Notes under the pieces: generated by a model | Told to the model about the DNA's origin: nothing | Database searches by the model: none | The model's input: the letters and a program-made list of their open reading frames with translations, nothing else | NCBI RefSeq assembly: GCF_022376445.1 | Contig: NW_025954963.1 | Coordinates: 1,054,001 to 1,118,000, forward strand | DNA from: Fomitopsis serialis | Taxonomy: Eukaryota; Basidiomycota; Agaricomycetes; Polyporales; Fomitopsidaceae | Direction of reading: 5' to 3' | Length of the DNA: 64,000 nucleotides | Program-made: the position numbers and the translations under genes | In this document: positions 31,690-44,313 of the stretch, piece by piece | How positions within the stretch are numbered: position 1 is the first letter of the stretch | How the letters are laid out: each line of letters begins with the position of its first letter

Positions 31690-32391
31690 TTTGCGTTCCC
31701 AGAGTGACCTCTCGTAGTCGATGAATGCGTTCAATGGCACACTCGGAGACTCCTTCAACGTGTACTCCATTCTTCCGGTTGACCTCATGACGAGGTTGAA
31801 CCTGGGTGTGTGGAAATCACTGCTCACCCATCTCATCCGTATCCTGCATAGTCTCGGACTACAATGCGTCGCAGAATTTGATGCACGGCGGGTTCCTCTG
31901 TACCATCACTGTTGGGCGTACTAGCTGACTAACCTTCGTCATGTAGCTTCAGGCAAATCAGACCATTCCGTCGAGATGCAATCCACATGTTCTCCTAGTT
32001 CTCCTACAACGTATCCGAGATGAAGGGCCGCGGGATTACGAAGATGTTCTTCAGGTAACGTCTCTACTGCTGTTGTGAGTGGTTGTCAGGCTTACGAAGG
32101 GGTACTGGCATGCCCAATCGTTTTCAGTGTATCATTCCTGTGATCGAAGGATTACTACCCTCACCTGCTAGCGAAATCGTCATGACACTGCTGTACCGTC
32201 TCGCCGAATGGCATGCGCTTGCGAAGCTGCGCGTCCACACCGAAGACTCGCTGTCCCGCCTCGATGCGGTCACAGTCCAATTTGCAGTGTGATGCGGCGA
32301 TTCGTGAGGGATGTTTGTCCCAATACATACGAGCTTCCAAAGGAGACAGAGCAACGTGCGCGCAGGAACGCTCGGCGAGCGGCTCCGAGGC
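31690..32391 (+). pseudogene. Central fragment of Plavaka/KDZ-like transposon protein, copy B
   Basis: Plus-strand counterpart of 4740-5560: NVYSILPVDLMTRLNLGVWK, SLLTHLIRIL, CIIPVIEGLLPSPASE and LAEWHALAKLRVHTEDSLSR are present, with a stop after VQFAV. It lacks the 36 bp and 18 bp insertions of copy A. Its right end joins directly to the 65 bp sequence also found beside the synthase fragments. Confidence 0.7.
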
Positions 32392-32456
32392 ACGTGCTTC
32401 GACCGGAGATCTGAGGCTCTCAATTCCGGAATCCTAAGGCTACCTGAGCCTCTCAA
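32392..32456 (+). repeat. Third copy of the 65 bp junction sequence
   Basis: Nearly identical to 29172-29236 (CACGTGCTTCGACCGGAGAT at the start). Here it follows transposon sequence rather than preceding a synthase fragment, so the two histories are linked by recombination. Confidence 0.85.
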
Positions 32457-32633
32457 ACTAACGGTGCTGTAACCTACAGAGCCAGTCGACTGCCCTTGCA
32501 GCGACCCATACCAGACACGACCCCACATACTCCAAGACAACTCCAAGACTGCCCCCCGCGCCCTCCTGTGCAGCCCTTTCTCCGATTTTCCAGCATTTTC
32601 CAGATTTTTTCCATTTTTCTTTTCATTTTTTTC

Positions 32634-32660
32634 ACGTGCGCGGCGCGACGCGGACAAGGG
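32634..32660 (+). repeat. 27 bp dispersed repeat, copy 1
   Basis: The word starting ACGTGCGCGGCGCGACGCGG is identical to 34951-34977. Both are preceded by a T-rich tract and followed by a TCAG-AACTGCTGTA-like sequence, so the repeated unit is longer than the exact match. Confidence 0.85.
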
Positions 32661-34950
32661 TTTCAGAACTGCTGTATCCCGTTCACCGACTCTTCCATAT
32701 GCGCATCCCGTCGCTTGGCTGCATGCCCGTTCACTCGCTCTCAGGCTCCCGCTCGCATACCCACCTGCGTGCTGGACGCGCCACCTACCACATGACTGTC
32801 TGCACGAACGACTGGACCCTCCTCGATCTCGTTAGCGTGCAGGACCCGAGAAGGATGACGGCAAGACCCTCCCCAGGAGATTGCGCCTCTCGACACCTCA
32901 CTTTGGCACCGAGTCATGCATGCACTACGACATAACTATCTACGTACGGTACACCATGCGCCGGCTGGGCATCGCGGCGCGCACGACGACACAGGTCAAG
33001 ATCGACTACGAGTCCATCCTCGACCTCGACTCACTCAGGGCCTGGCGCTCAAGTTAGCATCCGAGTCATGGGCTCCGATGACACGCGCATGATCCTCCCG
33101 CACCGTGGGATGCACGCCAGCACGCTCGCCATGGATCTCCAGCGCGGCTGGCTTGTTGGTGGCATCACCGCGCTCAGCGGCAAGGTCGACCTCACTACAC
33201 GCTCTTTCTCTTCCTCCGGTCCCTTGCACGACGCGATCCCGTGGCAGTTCCCATGACTCGGCGAGAAGGGCAGCGCGATCGCAGGCCCCACAAACCAAAA
33301 TCGACGCGCCCGAGCACGGACACGAGGGGTGGGAGTGTTGAGCGAAGGGAAGGCAGACAGACGAAAAATGAAAGGTGAGCTCTGTTGTGTGCCTACTGAC
33401 GATTCTTGTTGCTGGTCACTGTGGTCGAGTAGGTGCCTCGACGAGCAATCAGGTCGTGGTACCTTTGCGCGCCCACAACTCTGCGCAATCCGCTCGAATG
33501 TCCGCGCGTCCGTCCGCGTGTTCGGCTTGCCTGCCCTCTCCTCCGCCCGTCCGCCCGCCTGCCTACACGCCCGCCGCTTGCCCGCCCACACGCCCCGAGT
33601 CGCACTCCCTCTCGCTTACGGCCCCTGTCGCATGCGTCTTCTCGCTCACGCTCTCGTGCACCTGCTCGGCCGGCCTGTCACCCACTCGCCCAAGCAATCG
33701 CCCACGCGATCGTCCATTCGTCTACGCGCTCACTGGCCTGCGGACCCACATACTTGCCCGTGGACCCACGGACCTGCTCTGCACCCGCCGTGCGGAGCCC
33801 GTACCCGCTATCGCGGGTCTGTACCCGAGGTGCCATCGCTACAGTACATTGCTACAACTCTTATGAACGTCTCTATGCTCACACAACGCTTCACGCCGCG
33901 GCGGGGTCAGGGTCGGGGTGCACACTGCCGAGGTCGAGCGAGTACGGCCGAGAGCGGATGACTGAACGGGCCGGCAATTGGGCGTATAAGTGAGTACCCA
34001 CTCTGAATATGATATTGTATTCGTAGTTTGGGTGCTGTACAGTATTGAAGTCAACTTATACATCGAAGTCAACTTATACGCGTCACTGAGAAATCTACAA
34101 AAGCTGCTAGACCAGCCGTGAAGCTCAGAAACGAGGTAAATTAGGCACTCAAGCACATTTAGGCATGTTAGGCACGATGACGCTTTCCTAGCGAAACCGA
34201 GGTATGTCCATGCTTCTTCGTATTCATCTGTCTGACATGCTTCCTAGGTGTCTCCAGAGATGTCGCGTTTCTGTGCGATCTGCGAGAGGCTTTAGGTTAT
34301 AGTGGCGAGAAGAACTGGCAACAACATGAGAACGGAAAAGAACACCAGAAAAAGCAAGGTTCCACAGGCAAGAACTTGAAGGTAAGGTCGATCACGTCGT
34401 TCTTCGCCGTTCGCCCGGCTGGACCAGTCGCAGGACTCGCGGCAGACGTGCCTGCTCCACTGCCGCTTCGTGCTGCAAGCTTGCAGCGACGTCCGAGGCT
34501 GTTCACGAAGATGCTGTTCGCAGCGATGATCATGCAATGCGTCATCATCATCGACAGTGACTCGGATGACGCTCCTATCCCCGAGCCTCTGTGTGCAGTC
34601 CTCAATGGCTTCCTGGGCTATGGGGCGACGGATGAGACAATCGCCGCCTTGATTCGTCGCGGTCCGCTTGGGATTGATGGCCTGTGTGGATGGCTCAAGT
34701 GGCCTGACATCCCGACCGATCGCACGGTGATTATGGTTCCATGGTCGTGCGCACGATCACTCACCTTGCGCCTTATCCACAGCAGCGTTCTGTAGCGGAT
34801 GCTCTCCTCCTCGGCGTCAGCGCCCGTCGTTGGCCGCCACGGTCGACCATTGCAAGACCTTTGTCTCACGGAAAGCGGCCCCCTCGATAGCCCGGTGTGC
34901 CGCCTTTTTCCCGGTTTTCCCATGATTTCCTCGATTGATTTCAATTTTCT

Positions 34951-34977
34951 ACGTGCGCGGCGCGACGCGGACAAGGG
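34951..34977 (+). repeat. 27 bp dispersed repeat, copy 2
   Basis: Same orientation as 32634-32660 and the same T-rich upstream context, 2.3 kb away. They may be the ends of one element or two copies of a short interspersed repeat. Confidence 0.85.
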
Positions 34978-36188
34978 ACTCAGGAATTGCTGTAGCGGTG
35001 ACGATGAAACGCTGCTGGAAAGTCGACATAGCAATGGCGATGGGCTACGACGACAGTGACGGGAAGGCGTGGGGCAACGGGCAGGCAGTATGCACGAAAA
35101 GGTGAGTCTTATTGTTGGTTATAGCGCGGGGCTCATGACGGATAGCGAGCGCGAGTCGTCGGGCCTCAGTACGCGCTCGGTAATGAGAGCGAAGACCGAG
35201 GGTACAAGGGACTCGGAGGGTGCAAGGGCGCGAGACAACACCTCGTGCTCTCAGTCCGAATCTGGACTAGAACCAACAGCTGCAACTCTACGGTACCCTC
35301 CGCCATCGTACACTCATGCATGCCACTATCACGCGGTCGACTTCAGGCTCGTCTGCACCGTGTGTGGCTGACGAGAACTATGGCGGAATCATTCAATGCT
35401 TTAGTAAGGCTGGACTCAGAATTTTTCGCCTATACACCCCATATACCAGCAATAAGCTGAGCTGAGAAACATTTGAGATATAGCACGGTTTATATTGTGA
35501 TGCCCGCCTAGTGTAACCTCAGAAGACATTGCAAAATAATGGAGCACGTAGTAGCGACAAACGCAGGACTCATTAGCAATGAATCTTACCCGATATTCTG
35601 TTTGTGTCGACTTACGTCACACTGCACGTATGCTGGATTTATGCTGATTGAGCTCGGGCTGTGTTCCTCGTAATGATCTCGTGGAATTCTGGGCCTCATA
35701 CCGAGACCAGCATGACTCATCTTGGGATAGGTCCGAGAGGATTCCGCTTGCATCACCGTGGTCATACGTAGGTTAAACGCGGGACTCATTGGGAACATAT
35801 CAAAACGCATCATGTTGATCACATGCGATGCTCACGAGGAGTATATTTTTCACGATGTTGGCATATGACATCTTATCACTGACTGGTCACATGCAGACTC
35901 CTACCGGGATGCGGCTCGCATCTCGCCGCTGATCTCAGTGGCCAATGCTTCCGGTGTCTCTTCTGGTCCCCCGACGTCCCTCAAACACGCCTTGGCCTGA
36001 GGTTCACGACTGTCCGCACAACGACTGACGACGAGCCTCGAATCGTACATCTATCGGTGCATCGAGCCGAGCAAAGCTTGGCCAGCCACCTTGCTCCACC
36101 TCGCTTAAAGAGTTTGGCTTAAAACCGCTGCGTATTTATTGGTCGACTTACCGGCAGACGCTCTTGCTGGCCATCCCCTTCCACCACC

Positions 36189-39100
36189 ATGGGTCAGTTC
36201 TCAGAAGCCGTTATCGATTTGGCGGGGTCGTTGCGCAGGACTCAGAAGAGAGAAGATGCTTCGACGGTATGTGGCTCACTTCGCTCTGCGTGCGCTGCAT
36301 ATGTTGACCCGCGCTGTAGGGTGGTCTGTTGACCGGTCAAGACCCCAGTGTATTCGATAAGACGGATCCCTTGAAGATGTTCATTATCCAGCTCGGTGAG
36401 CATCCTGTCACGGCCTCACGGATCATGTCTGACGTTGGGATTGCTTCGGGCAGGTGTGATTATGTTGATGACCCAGCTTCTGGGCTTGTTCCTGCGTAGA
36501 ATCAAGCAGCCTAGAGTTATCGCAGAAGTCATTGGTGGCATCTTGCTTGGTGTGTAGGATCAATGCGACCTCCTGCTCTGTCTTACACCGTGCAGGACCC
36601 ACTGCTTTCGGCCGCATCCCTGGCTTCACGCAACACATCTTCCCTTCGGAGGCATCTTCGTATCTTTCCCTTGTGGCCAACATCGGTCTTTGCCTGTTTC
36701 TGTTCCTTGTTGGAATGGAAATCGACGGTGCCATCGTCAAACGCAACTACAAGACGTCCACTATCATCGCCATAGCAGGCATGGCCCTCCCGTTCGGTCT
36801 TGGCGCGGCGCTCTCGGTGCCACTCTACCACACCTTTATCTCCAGCACCGTCAAGTACACGAACTTCATGCTCTTCACGGGTGTCGCGTACTCCATCACC
36901 GCGTTCCCTGTCCTCTGTCGTATCCTCACCGAGCTGAAGCTCCTCGACACGAACGTCGGTATCATCGTGCTTTCTGCTGGAGTGGGCAACGACGTCGTCG
37001 GATGGATCCTCCTCGCACTCAGTGTGGCCCTCGTCAAAGCTGGCTCTGGTCTGACGGCTCTTTGGATCTTGCTCGTCTGTCTCGCCTGGGCGATGTTTCT
37101 GTTGCTGGTGGTGAGGCATGCGATGTACTGGCTCGCGCGTCGTACCGGCTCCATCGACAATGGCCCTACTGTGTTCTTCATGACTGTCACGTTCTTGCTT
37201 ATGTTCGGCTCAGCATTCTTCACGGACATCATTGGGGTAGGTTTTATTGGTGTATCACCAACCAGTCTCTGAACTCAGATACAATAGGTTCAAGCGATCT
37301 TCGGCGCATTTTTGGCGGGTCTCATCATACCGCGGGAAGGTGGACTATGTATCACACTGACCGAGAAGCTGGAAGATATGGTGCAGATCATCTTCTTGCC
37401 ATTGGTGAGTGATTCATTGGCGTTCACTTGCTAGATATTCACTGGGTACAGTATTTCACGCTCTCTGGTCTGAACACCAATCTCGGACTGCTCGATGACG
37501 GTGAGCAGACCCCCACACAGTCGTTTTCAAGCAACTCATTGCTGCGCAGGCATCACTTGGGGTTACACTTTCGCCATCATCGCCCTTTCGTTCTGTGGCA
37601 AATTCGGCGGTTGTGTCTCCGCGGCTAAGCTACTCGGCTTCTCATGGCGCGAGTCCAGTGCGATCGGTTCGTTCATGAGTTGCAAGGGGTACGTTGTCGA
37701 CTACCCAAATCAGTTGATGATGCTGATGACCACGATGATGCACAGTCTGGTCGAGCTGATTGTTCTCAATGCCGGCTTGACCGCGGGGATCCTCACACAA
37801 CGGGTGTTCTCGATGTTCGTGCTTGAGGCACTCGTGCTCACATTCATGACGACACCGCTGGTCAACAAGTTCTACCCGCCCAGTATGCGCATTCGCGCCG
37901 GCCGCAGCGGGAACTTGGAGCTCAGGGCATCGCCTTCGCTCTCTGAAATTGGTGAGATCTCCAGCGGTGGTTTGACCAAATCCGAAATCGCACAGTCGAC
38001 GCCATCGAATGGGCTGGACAGTGATCAGGAGCTGAAGACGCGCTTCACGGTGATATTGGACAAGATTGAACATATCCCTGGTATGATGGCCCTCATGCAG
38101 TTGATCCAGCCACCGTCAGCGACGACGGAAGGCGCTGATCCCAACAAGCGCAAGAGCCTCATGGACAATAAGCGTCCGCAAGCTCAAGCGCACCAACGCA
38201 CGGGCAACGTGTCTGTGGACGCGCTCCGCCTGATCGAACTTTCCGACCGAACGTCGGCCGTCATGCGTTCATCCAACGCGGATGTGCTGATCAACACCGA
38301 CCCGCTCCTGAACATCTTCAGCACCTTTGGCGACCTCAATGGCATCTCGGTCTCCTCGTCGCTTGCGATCGTCACCTACGACGACCTTTCGTCCAGCGTC
38401 ACAGAGCACGCTCAGAGACACAAGTCTCAGCTGGTACTTGTGCCATGGCTCCCGCCGCAACATAGCACGGAACACGGCGGCATGACAGTCACCTCAGGTG
38501 ATGGCGCTGAGGCAGCTCCGTCGAGCCCCAAGGTAGCGACCGCATATATGGCCAACCCCTTCGAGACGCTCTTCCGCGGATCGGGCTCCGGTGGGAACCA
38601 GTCGCCTTCCGCGTTGCACTCGCACTTCGTCCGCAACATCTTCGCGAGTGCGCAGACCGATGTCGCCCTGTACATCGACAGGCATCATCCTGGTGAATCG
38701 ACGTTGCCCATGCTCAACAGCCAACAACACATCTTCCTGCCGTTCTTCGGTGGCCCGGACGACCGCTTGGCGCTCAACTTTGTCGTGCAGCTCTGCGCGC
38801 ATCCGAGGGTGACCGCGACGGTCGTACGGGTGACGAGGAAAGCGTTCGACGAGCTGGAGCAAGTCGATTCGATGGGCAAGCCGCATATTGCTCACCTAGG
38901 CGACGAGCGGCCTAACGAGGCGACGGTGCACACGGTACGCCGTGTCTATGATATTGTCATCATGCAACTGACTCTTTGCCCATAGACGACCGCGTTCCCA
39001 GACACGGTGTACGGCGCGCACACGACGCAGACGCGCATGCAGTCCGAGACCGCGGACAACGTCAGCTGGTCCCGCTATGCCTCCCCTGAGCAGGACGACT

Positions 39101-39420
39101 CCCCGCTGTCTGTTCCGTTGTCCCGCATCGAGTTCTCGGAGATCCGTACGCCGACTCCTCTGCACACGGTGTTCGAGTACGTCACCAACATCACGGAGTC
39201 GGCAAACGAACGTCGGTGCCGACCCATGGTCGTCCTCGGCCGTTCGCGACGTCTGGCTGTCGAAAACCACCACAGCGAGCTCAAGCAGCTGATGGAGCAG
39301 CACGGTAGCTTCGGCAGCGAGGTGAAGAAGACGGTGGGAGATGTGTCTGCGGCCCTCATGGCGACGGGCTGCAAGGCCAGTATTGTTGTTCTCCAGGCAT
39401 CGAATGTCGCCCAAGATTGA
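36189..39420 (+). CDS. KHA1: K+/H+ antiporter, Kha1-type (CPA2 family)
   Basis: Nine exons give 939 codons: 36189-36266, 36320-36395, 36454-36549, 36596-37236, 37288-37404, 37452-37500, 37550-37688, 37746-38934 and 38986-39420. The N-terminus has the family pattern TGQDPSVFDKTDPLKMFIIQ and KQPRVIAEVIGGILLGPTAF. About a dozen membrane segments follow, including LCLFLFLVGMEID, the exchanger core AGVGNDVVGWILLALSVAL (Asn-Asp pair) and SCKGLVELIVLNAGLT after splicing. The cytoplasmic half (about residues 440-939) is long and partly disordered, as in fungal Kha1. Known members exchange K+ or Na+ for H+ in endomembranes (Golgi/endosome in yeast) and help in pH and cation homeostasis. Length is slightly above the yeast protein. 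It converges on NOP56 with about 320 bp between stops. The family is certain; the exact membrane location here is inferred. Confidence 0.95.
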
Positions 39421-39741
39421 TGACTGCATGAGTTCCCAATTTCATTGTTTGGTTAGGTGTCTCGTCAACAACCTCTCACGATACCTGCATTTCACCCGAC
39501 TCCCATGATGACACGCCTCGATCCTTAAAGTTCCCGGGTTCACCGTCACAACATACCCTCGTTTCATTGTCCATAGTCGGATTTAGTGTAGCACGCCCAC
39601 CATAGAGTATGTACCATATCAATATAAACATCATGGAACGTGCGGTGGTGAGATGGAGACGGACAGCGACATATCAGAAACAAGATGACGAACAGAGAGA
39701 GAAGTACAGGGATGAGAACACAGTAGGACAACATCTCGGTA

Positions 39742-41570
39742 CTACTCTTTGCTCTTCTTCTTCTTCTCCTTTTTCTCCTTCTTCTCCTTCTTTGAGGACT
39801 CGTCGCCCTGAACGTTTCATACGCATGGTCAGTGGGATACAGCTAGCGGATCTGTAATACGCGGGCATACCTCGGCAGCCGCCTTCTCCTGCTTTTTCTT
39901 CTCCTTTTTGAGTGCCTTTTTCTCCTCCTTGGAGAGCTTCTGCTTCTTCGCAGGTGCCTCCCCTTCCTCGTCCACATCCATATCATCCTCGTCTCTGCTC
40001 TTGCGCTTCTTCTCCTTTTTCTTCTTTGGCGAGGGTTCTATGAGGGGCAGCGCGGGCTCGTCCATCTCCTCGTCCTCGTCGTCATCGAGCGCGAGCTGGT
40101 CGAGGACCTTACGAATTGCGTCCGTGTTCTTCGACGGTGGAGCACCAGTTTCGAAGAAGTTGAGCCGCTCCTCGACCTGCTGCCTGAGGGCCTCGCCGAA
40201 CATCGGGGAGGGTTTGTCTACACGAACACGCGGCCGTGTAAGGGGTGGGAATAGGGTCCGTGAGTGATGACGACGTCATACAGGGCGGGGACACGTACCA
40301 GAGTAGCAATCTATCCTCGACGCTATCGAGCATTTATTCGCGAGGAACCGTGAGATGCGACCCTTGTGCTTGGGGCCTGCGCGGCCAATGAAGGAGGAGT
40401 GGTAGATGAGGCCATACTGTCGATGGTACAACCGTTAGCCAGAGTCCTATGTCAGGGACGATAGAACCAAACCTTGGGTGTGTTACCCTTCGTCTTCAGC
40501 GCCCGGAAAAGAGCTTTCTCCGCCCCCAGGATTTGGACGGTGCTCGCAGGGTACTTACTCAGGTTCGTCAAGCTCCCCGCGTGGCTGATGAGCCGCGCTC
40601 CTACCCGCTCGCCGAGAAGCGCGGTCAGACTCGGTGCAACGACGTTCATCTTCTCCGAGAGATATATCTGCAGCGACTTTCGGTACTCCGCGATCGACAC
40701 TACTCTTGTAGCAAACAGACTGATATTGAGCATGTCGATCTCCGACAGTGTTGACCCCATGGACCCGCGCGCTGCGTCCAGCACGTTCTGTGCGCGTGTC
40801 ATGTCATCGTCCAGGAGCGCAGCGAGGTCGGGCAGCTTCTCCTCGTCCAACGACTCCTTCGCACCGATGAACTGCGCGACCTTCGCGTACTGGTAGTTGT
40901 CCGGGACGATCTTGACCATTTCAGGGAAATGGTAGCCGTACCATTCGCGGATACGCATGGAGAAGAGGTTGACATCCTTGTCGAGTTGGTCAAGGAGGGC
41001 AATGGCCTGGATAATCATGTTGTCTATCCGGTTGACGTTGAACTTGAGCTTTGATCGCGAGTAGGAGTGCCCCAGGCCGAGCTGGGCCTTGGTGAGGTCG
41101 TCGGACTGCAAGCCCTTCAAGAGCTTCGTCGCATGTTGTCGGATGCCGCGGATGATGTCCTTCGCTACCTCCGAGGTATCGCAATCAATGCCGAGGGTAG
41201 ATTTGATCGAGGATGCGAGGATGGAGTCCAATACTGCGAGGGTCACGGTCGACTTCTTGGACGGCTTGGAGAGGTTAAGCTCCAAAAGTGACTGCAAGTA
41301 CTCATTGAGAATGCCTGTACTGGCGTTAATGAGCTTTCCATGGATGCTCAGATAGGTGAACATGCCTTCCGAGAGATCATTTGCGTTCTCCAGCGCATGT
41401 GCAGCGCTCTTGAATGGCGAGAAACTGATCAAGGAGACCATTTTGCCAAACTTCGCCAGGTCGTCGATCGAGTCCTGGACCGCCCTCGTCATGGCCCCCA
41501 CATTTTCCTGCAGCTTGACCTCAAAGATCGCATAGCCAGAGGCGGATTCGAACAGAGCATGGGTGATCAT
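39742..41570 (-). CDS. NOP56: Nucleolar protein Nop56, box C/D snoRNP core
   Basis: Four exons (41570-40473, 40416-40299, 40217-39871, 39807-39742) give 542 codons. The start [20 protein letters not shown] fits the Nop56 N-terminus. The snoRNA-binding region has [39 protein letters not shown] and the Nop domain [20 protein letters not shown], then [19 protein letters not shown]. The third exon holds [19 protein letters not shown], and the C-terminus is Lys/Glu-rich ([17 protein letters not shown]) as usual for this family. Nop56 assembles with Nop58, fibrillarin and Snu13 to guide 2'-O-methylation of rRNA in the nucleolus. GHSYSR and the N-terminal wording separate it from Nop58. No break is seen. 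Convergent with the antiporter. Confidence 0.96.
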
Positions 41571-42404
41571 GACCGACAGTCGTCGAGAGGGAGAGCTCGA
41601 CGGTCGTGGACTCAGGCTCGCCGCTCAGCCACCCGTTCTTCGACTTCACAAACTTTTGCCTGCACGTGACACTGACGATGCCAGGGCACCAAGCATCAAC
41701 TGGCAAGCATGGTCATTGACCGCCACATGTTGTATCGACACACTCGCGACTCCGTGAGGTTCGCAGTGTGATATTCAGCGATGATTAGGCCATAGTATGC
41801 AGCTGGTGTCGCAGCTCGCGCTCTGACGGCTCTGACGGCTTATGATGCAATAACGCTTCTCCGCGAAGTACTATTACTACTAAGGCAGCAAGCCATACCA
41901 GTACTTTTCAGGGATATGAGGAAGCTGGGAGCAGGCGGTACAGTGCCCGCGAGGTATAGGAGTGTCTATAGCACGGTGCGATGCTCTTTTCAGGTCTACA
42001 CTTCGCAGGGTCGCTAATGTTACCCGTCACGTAGGATGTGCATAGTACGCACCGTGCGCGCACATCTGAACTTTGAAACTGGCGTATCCAGTCTGAATTG
42101 AACCGAGGTAAGGGTGTCTGAACCAGTCCCATCGTTTGCACAGGTCGCCTAGAGGCCAGGACAAGTACTGAAGCGCAAGGAACCCCGAGCCTACGAGTTT
42201 GTTCAGTGCTGCCACATCCAATTGGGTCGAGCCTGCGCTCAGGCTCGAAAACAATTTCACTCATATTGAGACGTCCAGCAACAAGTCTGAACCACTATTG
42301 GCACACCGCCCTAATCCCTGCACCACACATAATATTGGCTACCCTGTACCATTAGTATTGTCAATCGCGGCCGTAGTCGTGTGCATCGACAACCACGCAG
42401 TGTA
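41571..42404. other. NOP56 promoter region
   Basis: The NOP56 5' flank. A minus-strand frame of 118 codons at 41908-42264 (MSEIVFEPERRLDPIGCG) might start a small gene, but I could not complete it. No repeat is seen. Confidence 0.4.
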
Positions 42405-43740
42405 ATGCCGTCCGGTAAGTGATGCATCCTTCAAGTTCTATAACCTGACAGCTACAATAACCTCCGGACCCTGGGGTCGCGTGCACGCACGGAACAGCTC
42501 TGATCTATACTCATTGGTGAGAGACGTGCAGGTGGGCTTGTTGGCGACCTCTCGGCTCGTGTTCACTATCACTAACCTATCGATGTTGTTCACACTCAGC
42601 GGGTCGTTCAGGGACGCCAACGAACCCTCGATATCGATGCGCCATGAGTCTGACCGTCGAAAGAGTCAAGGAGCGAGCCGGCTGAGGTACAATCCGAAGA
42701 CAGGTCGTCTGCGTCGTGCAATGCTTCTGTCTTCAAGTTGTAGAAGAAGAGCAAGTGGCATATAACTCACAAGTTGACAACCACTGCAGGCGAAAGCCCC
42801 GCTCCGCTCTGTGAGAAAGCCTCCAGTGCGTTTTTCCGTTGACCGTAGCCTCGATTCCCTGCGTGGGCTAGACAAGGGTCACCGGGCCATTTGTGCCCTT
42901 GGGCTCTTGAGACACCACGAGAACCACAACGGCTTGCACCGACATTCAGACCGATCGAGACGACATGCCCGAGTTCGTAGCGGAGGAAGAGACTGCAGGA
43001 CCTTCGGTACTACTGATGAAGTCTCCCCAAGCACGTAGACAATTCCTTCAACCTTCGTGCCTCAGGATATCCTTTACTACTGGTGCGTGGCTAATAGATT
43101 CGTGTGTCTTGGTATGAGGTGCACGGCCCGGTTGCGGCCCGGGTTGCGGTACGCACGGAGACCTTGCGGAGACCTGCGAGCCTCGCTGCCAACAGCGTAG
43201 TGCATACTCTCAACAGTTCTCATCCATCTCACTATGCTCGCTACCAGGCTCGTTCGTGAATTCAAAATTGATAGCCAGGATAGGCCGTCCTCTCATGACT
43301 GCTGGGCTGCTCTCCCGAATGGCAATCTGAGGACAGTCTGAACAGTCACTGGCAGGTCAACCGAAAGACTGGTACAGTGGTACTACAGTCGTTTTTGCTC
43401 CGGCGACGTTTCCGTTCGAATTCGTAGTGCTGATATATTGATGAACTTACCTCTGCTCCCTTTCTCGTGTAGATGTTATGGGTACAGACTCCTATACGAA
43501 GTATTGGACTTCTGAGCCACCATCTGTCGAGGCCGCTCGGGCGTCGCTTCTGGCTCCCTGGCTTCAAGGTGCCAGGTGTCTACTACTTAGAGTTTGGGTA
43601 AGTCATCCCCTTCAGGGACCCTCGCACATACGGTTCCTCGGCCTGCACGGTTCCATGCTGCGATCTAACCATTCCTGCGGCCGGCGGGACACACGAGTAC
43701 GCTTCCAGGTAAATCTATGCAGGTACGCCTAATGGACAGT
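42405..43740 (+). CDS. Possible spliced orphan gene, exons partly resolved
   Basis: A 10 nt first exon (42405-42414) with GTAAGT joins in phase to 42452-42686, giving MPSATITSGPWGRVHARNSS and later SGSFRDANEPSISMRHESDR,  then RRKSQGASRLR before a GTACAA donor. Protein-like stretches downstream (DDMPEFVAEEETAGPSVLLM near 42960; DSYTKYWTSEPPSVEAARAS near 43480) may be further exons, but the joins are not resolved. No domain is recognised. It could also be two decayed genes. Confidence 0.28.
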
Positions 43741-44313
43741 TTTGGACAACGTAAAGTGTCAAACGTTGCATGTTCCTTACTCGGGAGTTGTGATACGTCA
43801 GCCGCTAAATGGAACGGTCTTTCCAATGGATGCCAGAGGTAACTTACGAAGGTAGCAACCACGTCACTGGTCATAGCCAGAACGCTCGGAACTACCTCGC
43901 CCGATGAACGCTCATGGTAACGCGTCAAACTATTTGTCCGAGACATCAATCACTGTGGTCCCTGCAGGGACCTTAAGCTCGGAGACTTCTGACCGACATA
44001 GCCCTTGTCAGAGCTCTTGTCTGTTGTGGTTCGCAAGGTTCCCGGTTCATTCCAAGTGATGATACCATACGCAGTCCGACATCCTTCTCTCCGGTCTGTC
44101 GGACTGGTCTGGTAGACGCGTTCGCTGCGCTCCGGTACATAGCATCTTTTCATCTCGTCTGTACATACAATGCCCCTTGATCCACCCATAATTGAACCCC
44201 AGATGTCCGCCCGCGGAGACTTTGCATCGGACGGAATGTGACGCCACTGAATGCAAACCCTGACTTATCCTGGTCTGTGCGTGTTTCGGACGAATACATT
44301 CGCGACATTGTTA

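Larger units (their letters stand above)
32457..36188. other. Gene-poor interval with dispersed repeats
   Basis: No gene is firmly supported. A protein-like stretch at 32930-33260 (MRRLGIAARTTTQVKIDYES, then after a frame change MGSDDTRMILPHRGMHASTL) looks like a decayed gene I cannot name. GC- and C-rich sequence follows at 33480-33800. A T/C-rich tract plus a 27 bp shared word occurs twice (32634, 34951). The last 100 bp hold the antiporter promoter, with TATTTATT at 36133-36140. Confidence 0.45.

Noticed and set aside
33480..33990. Pro/Arg/Ala-rich frames of 160-210 codons
   Set aside because: C-rich low-complexity sequence open in three frames at once, with no conserved segment.
37642..38895. 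Minus-strand frames of 130-140 codons
   Set aside because: They are shadows of the antiporter's long eighth exon.
39901..40090. Glu/Lys-rich tract that could be a microsatellite
   Set aside because: It is the charged C-terminal tail of Nop56, a normal feature of that protein.
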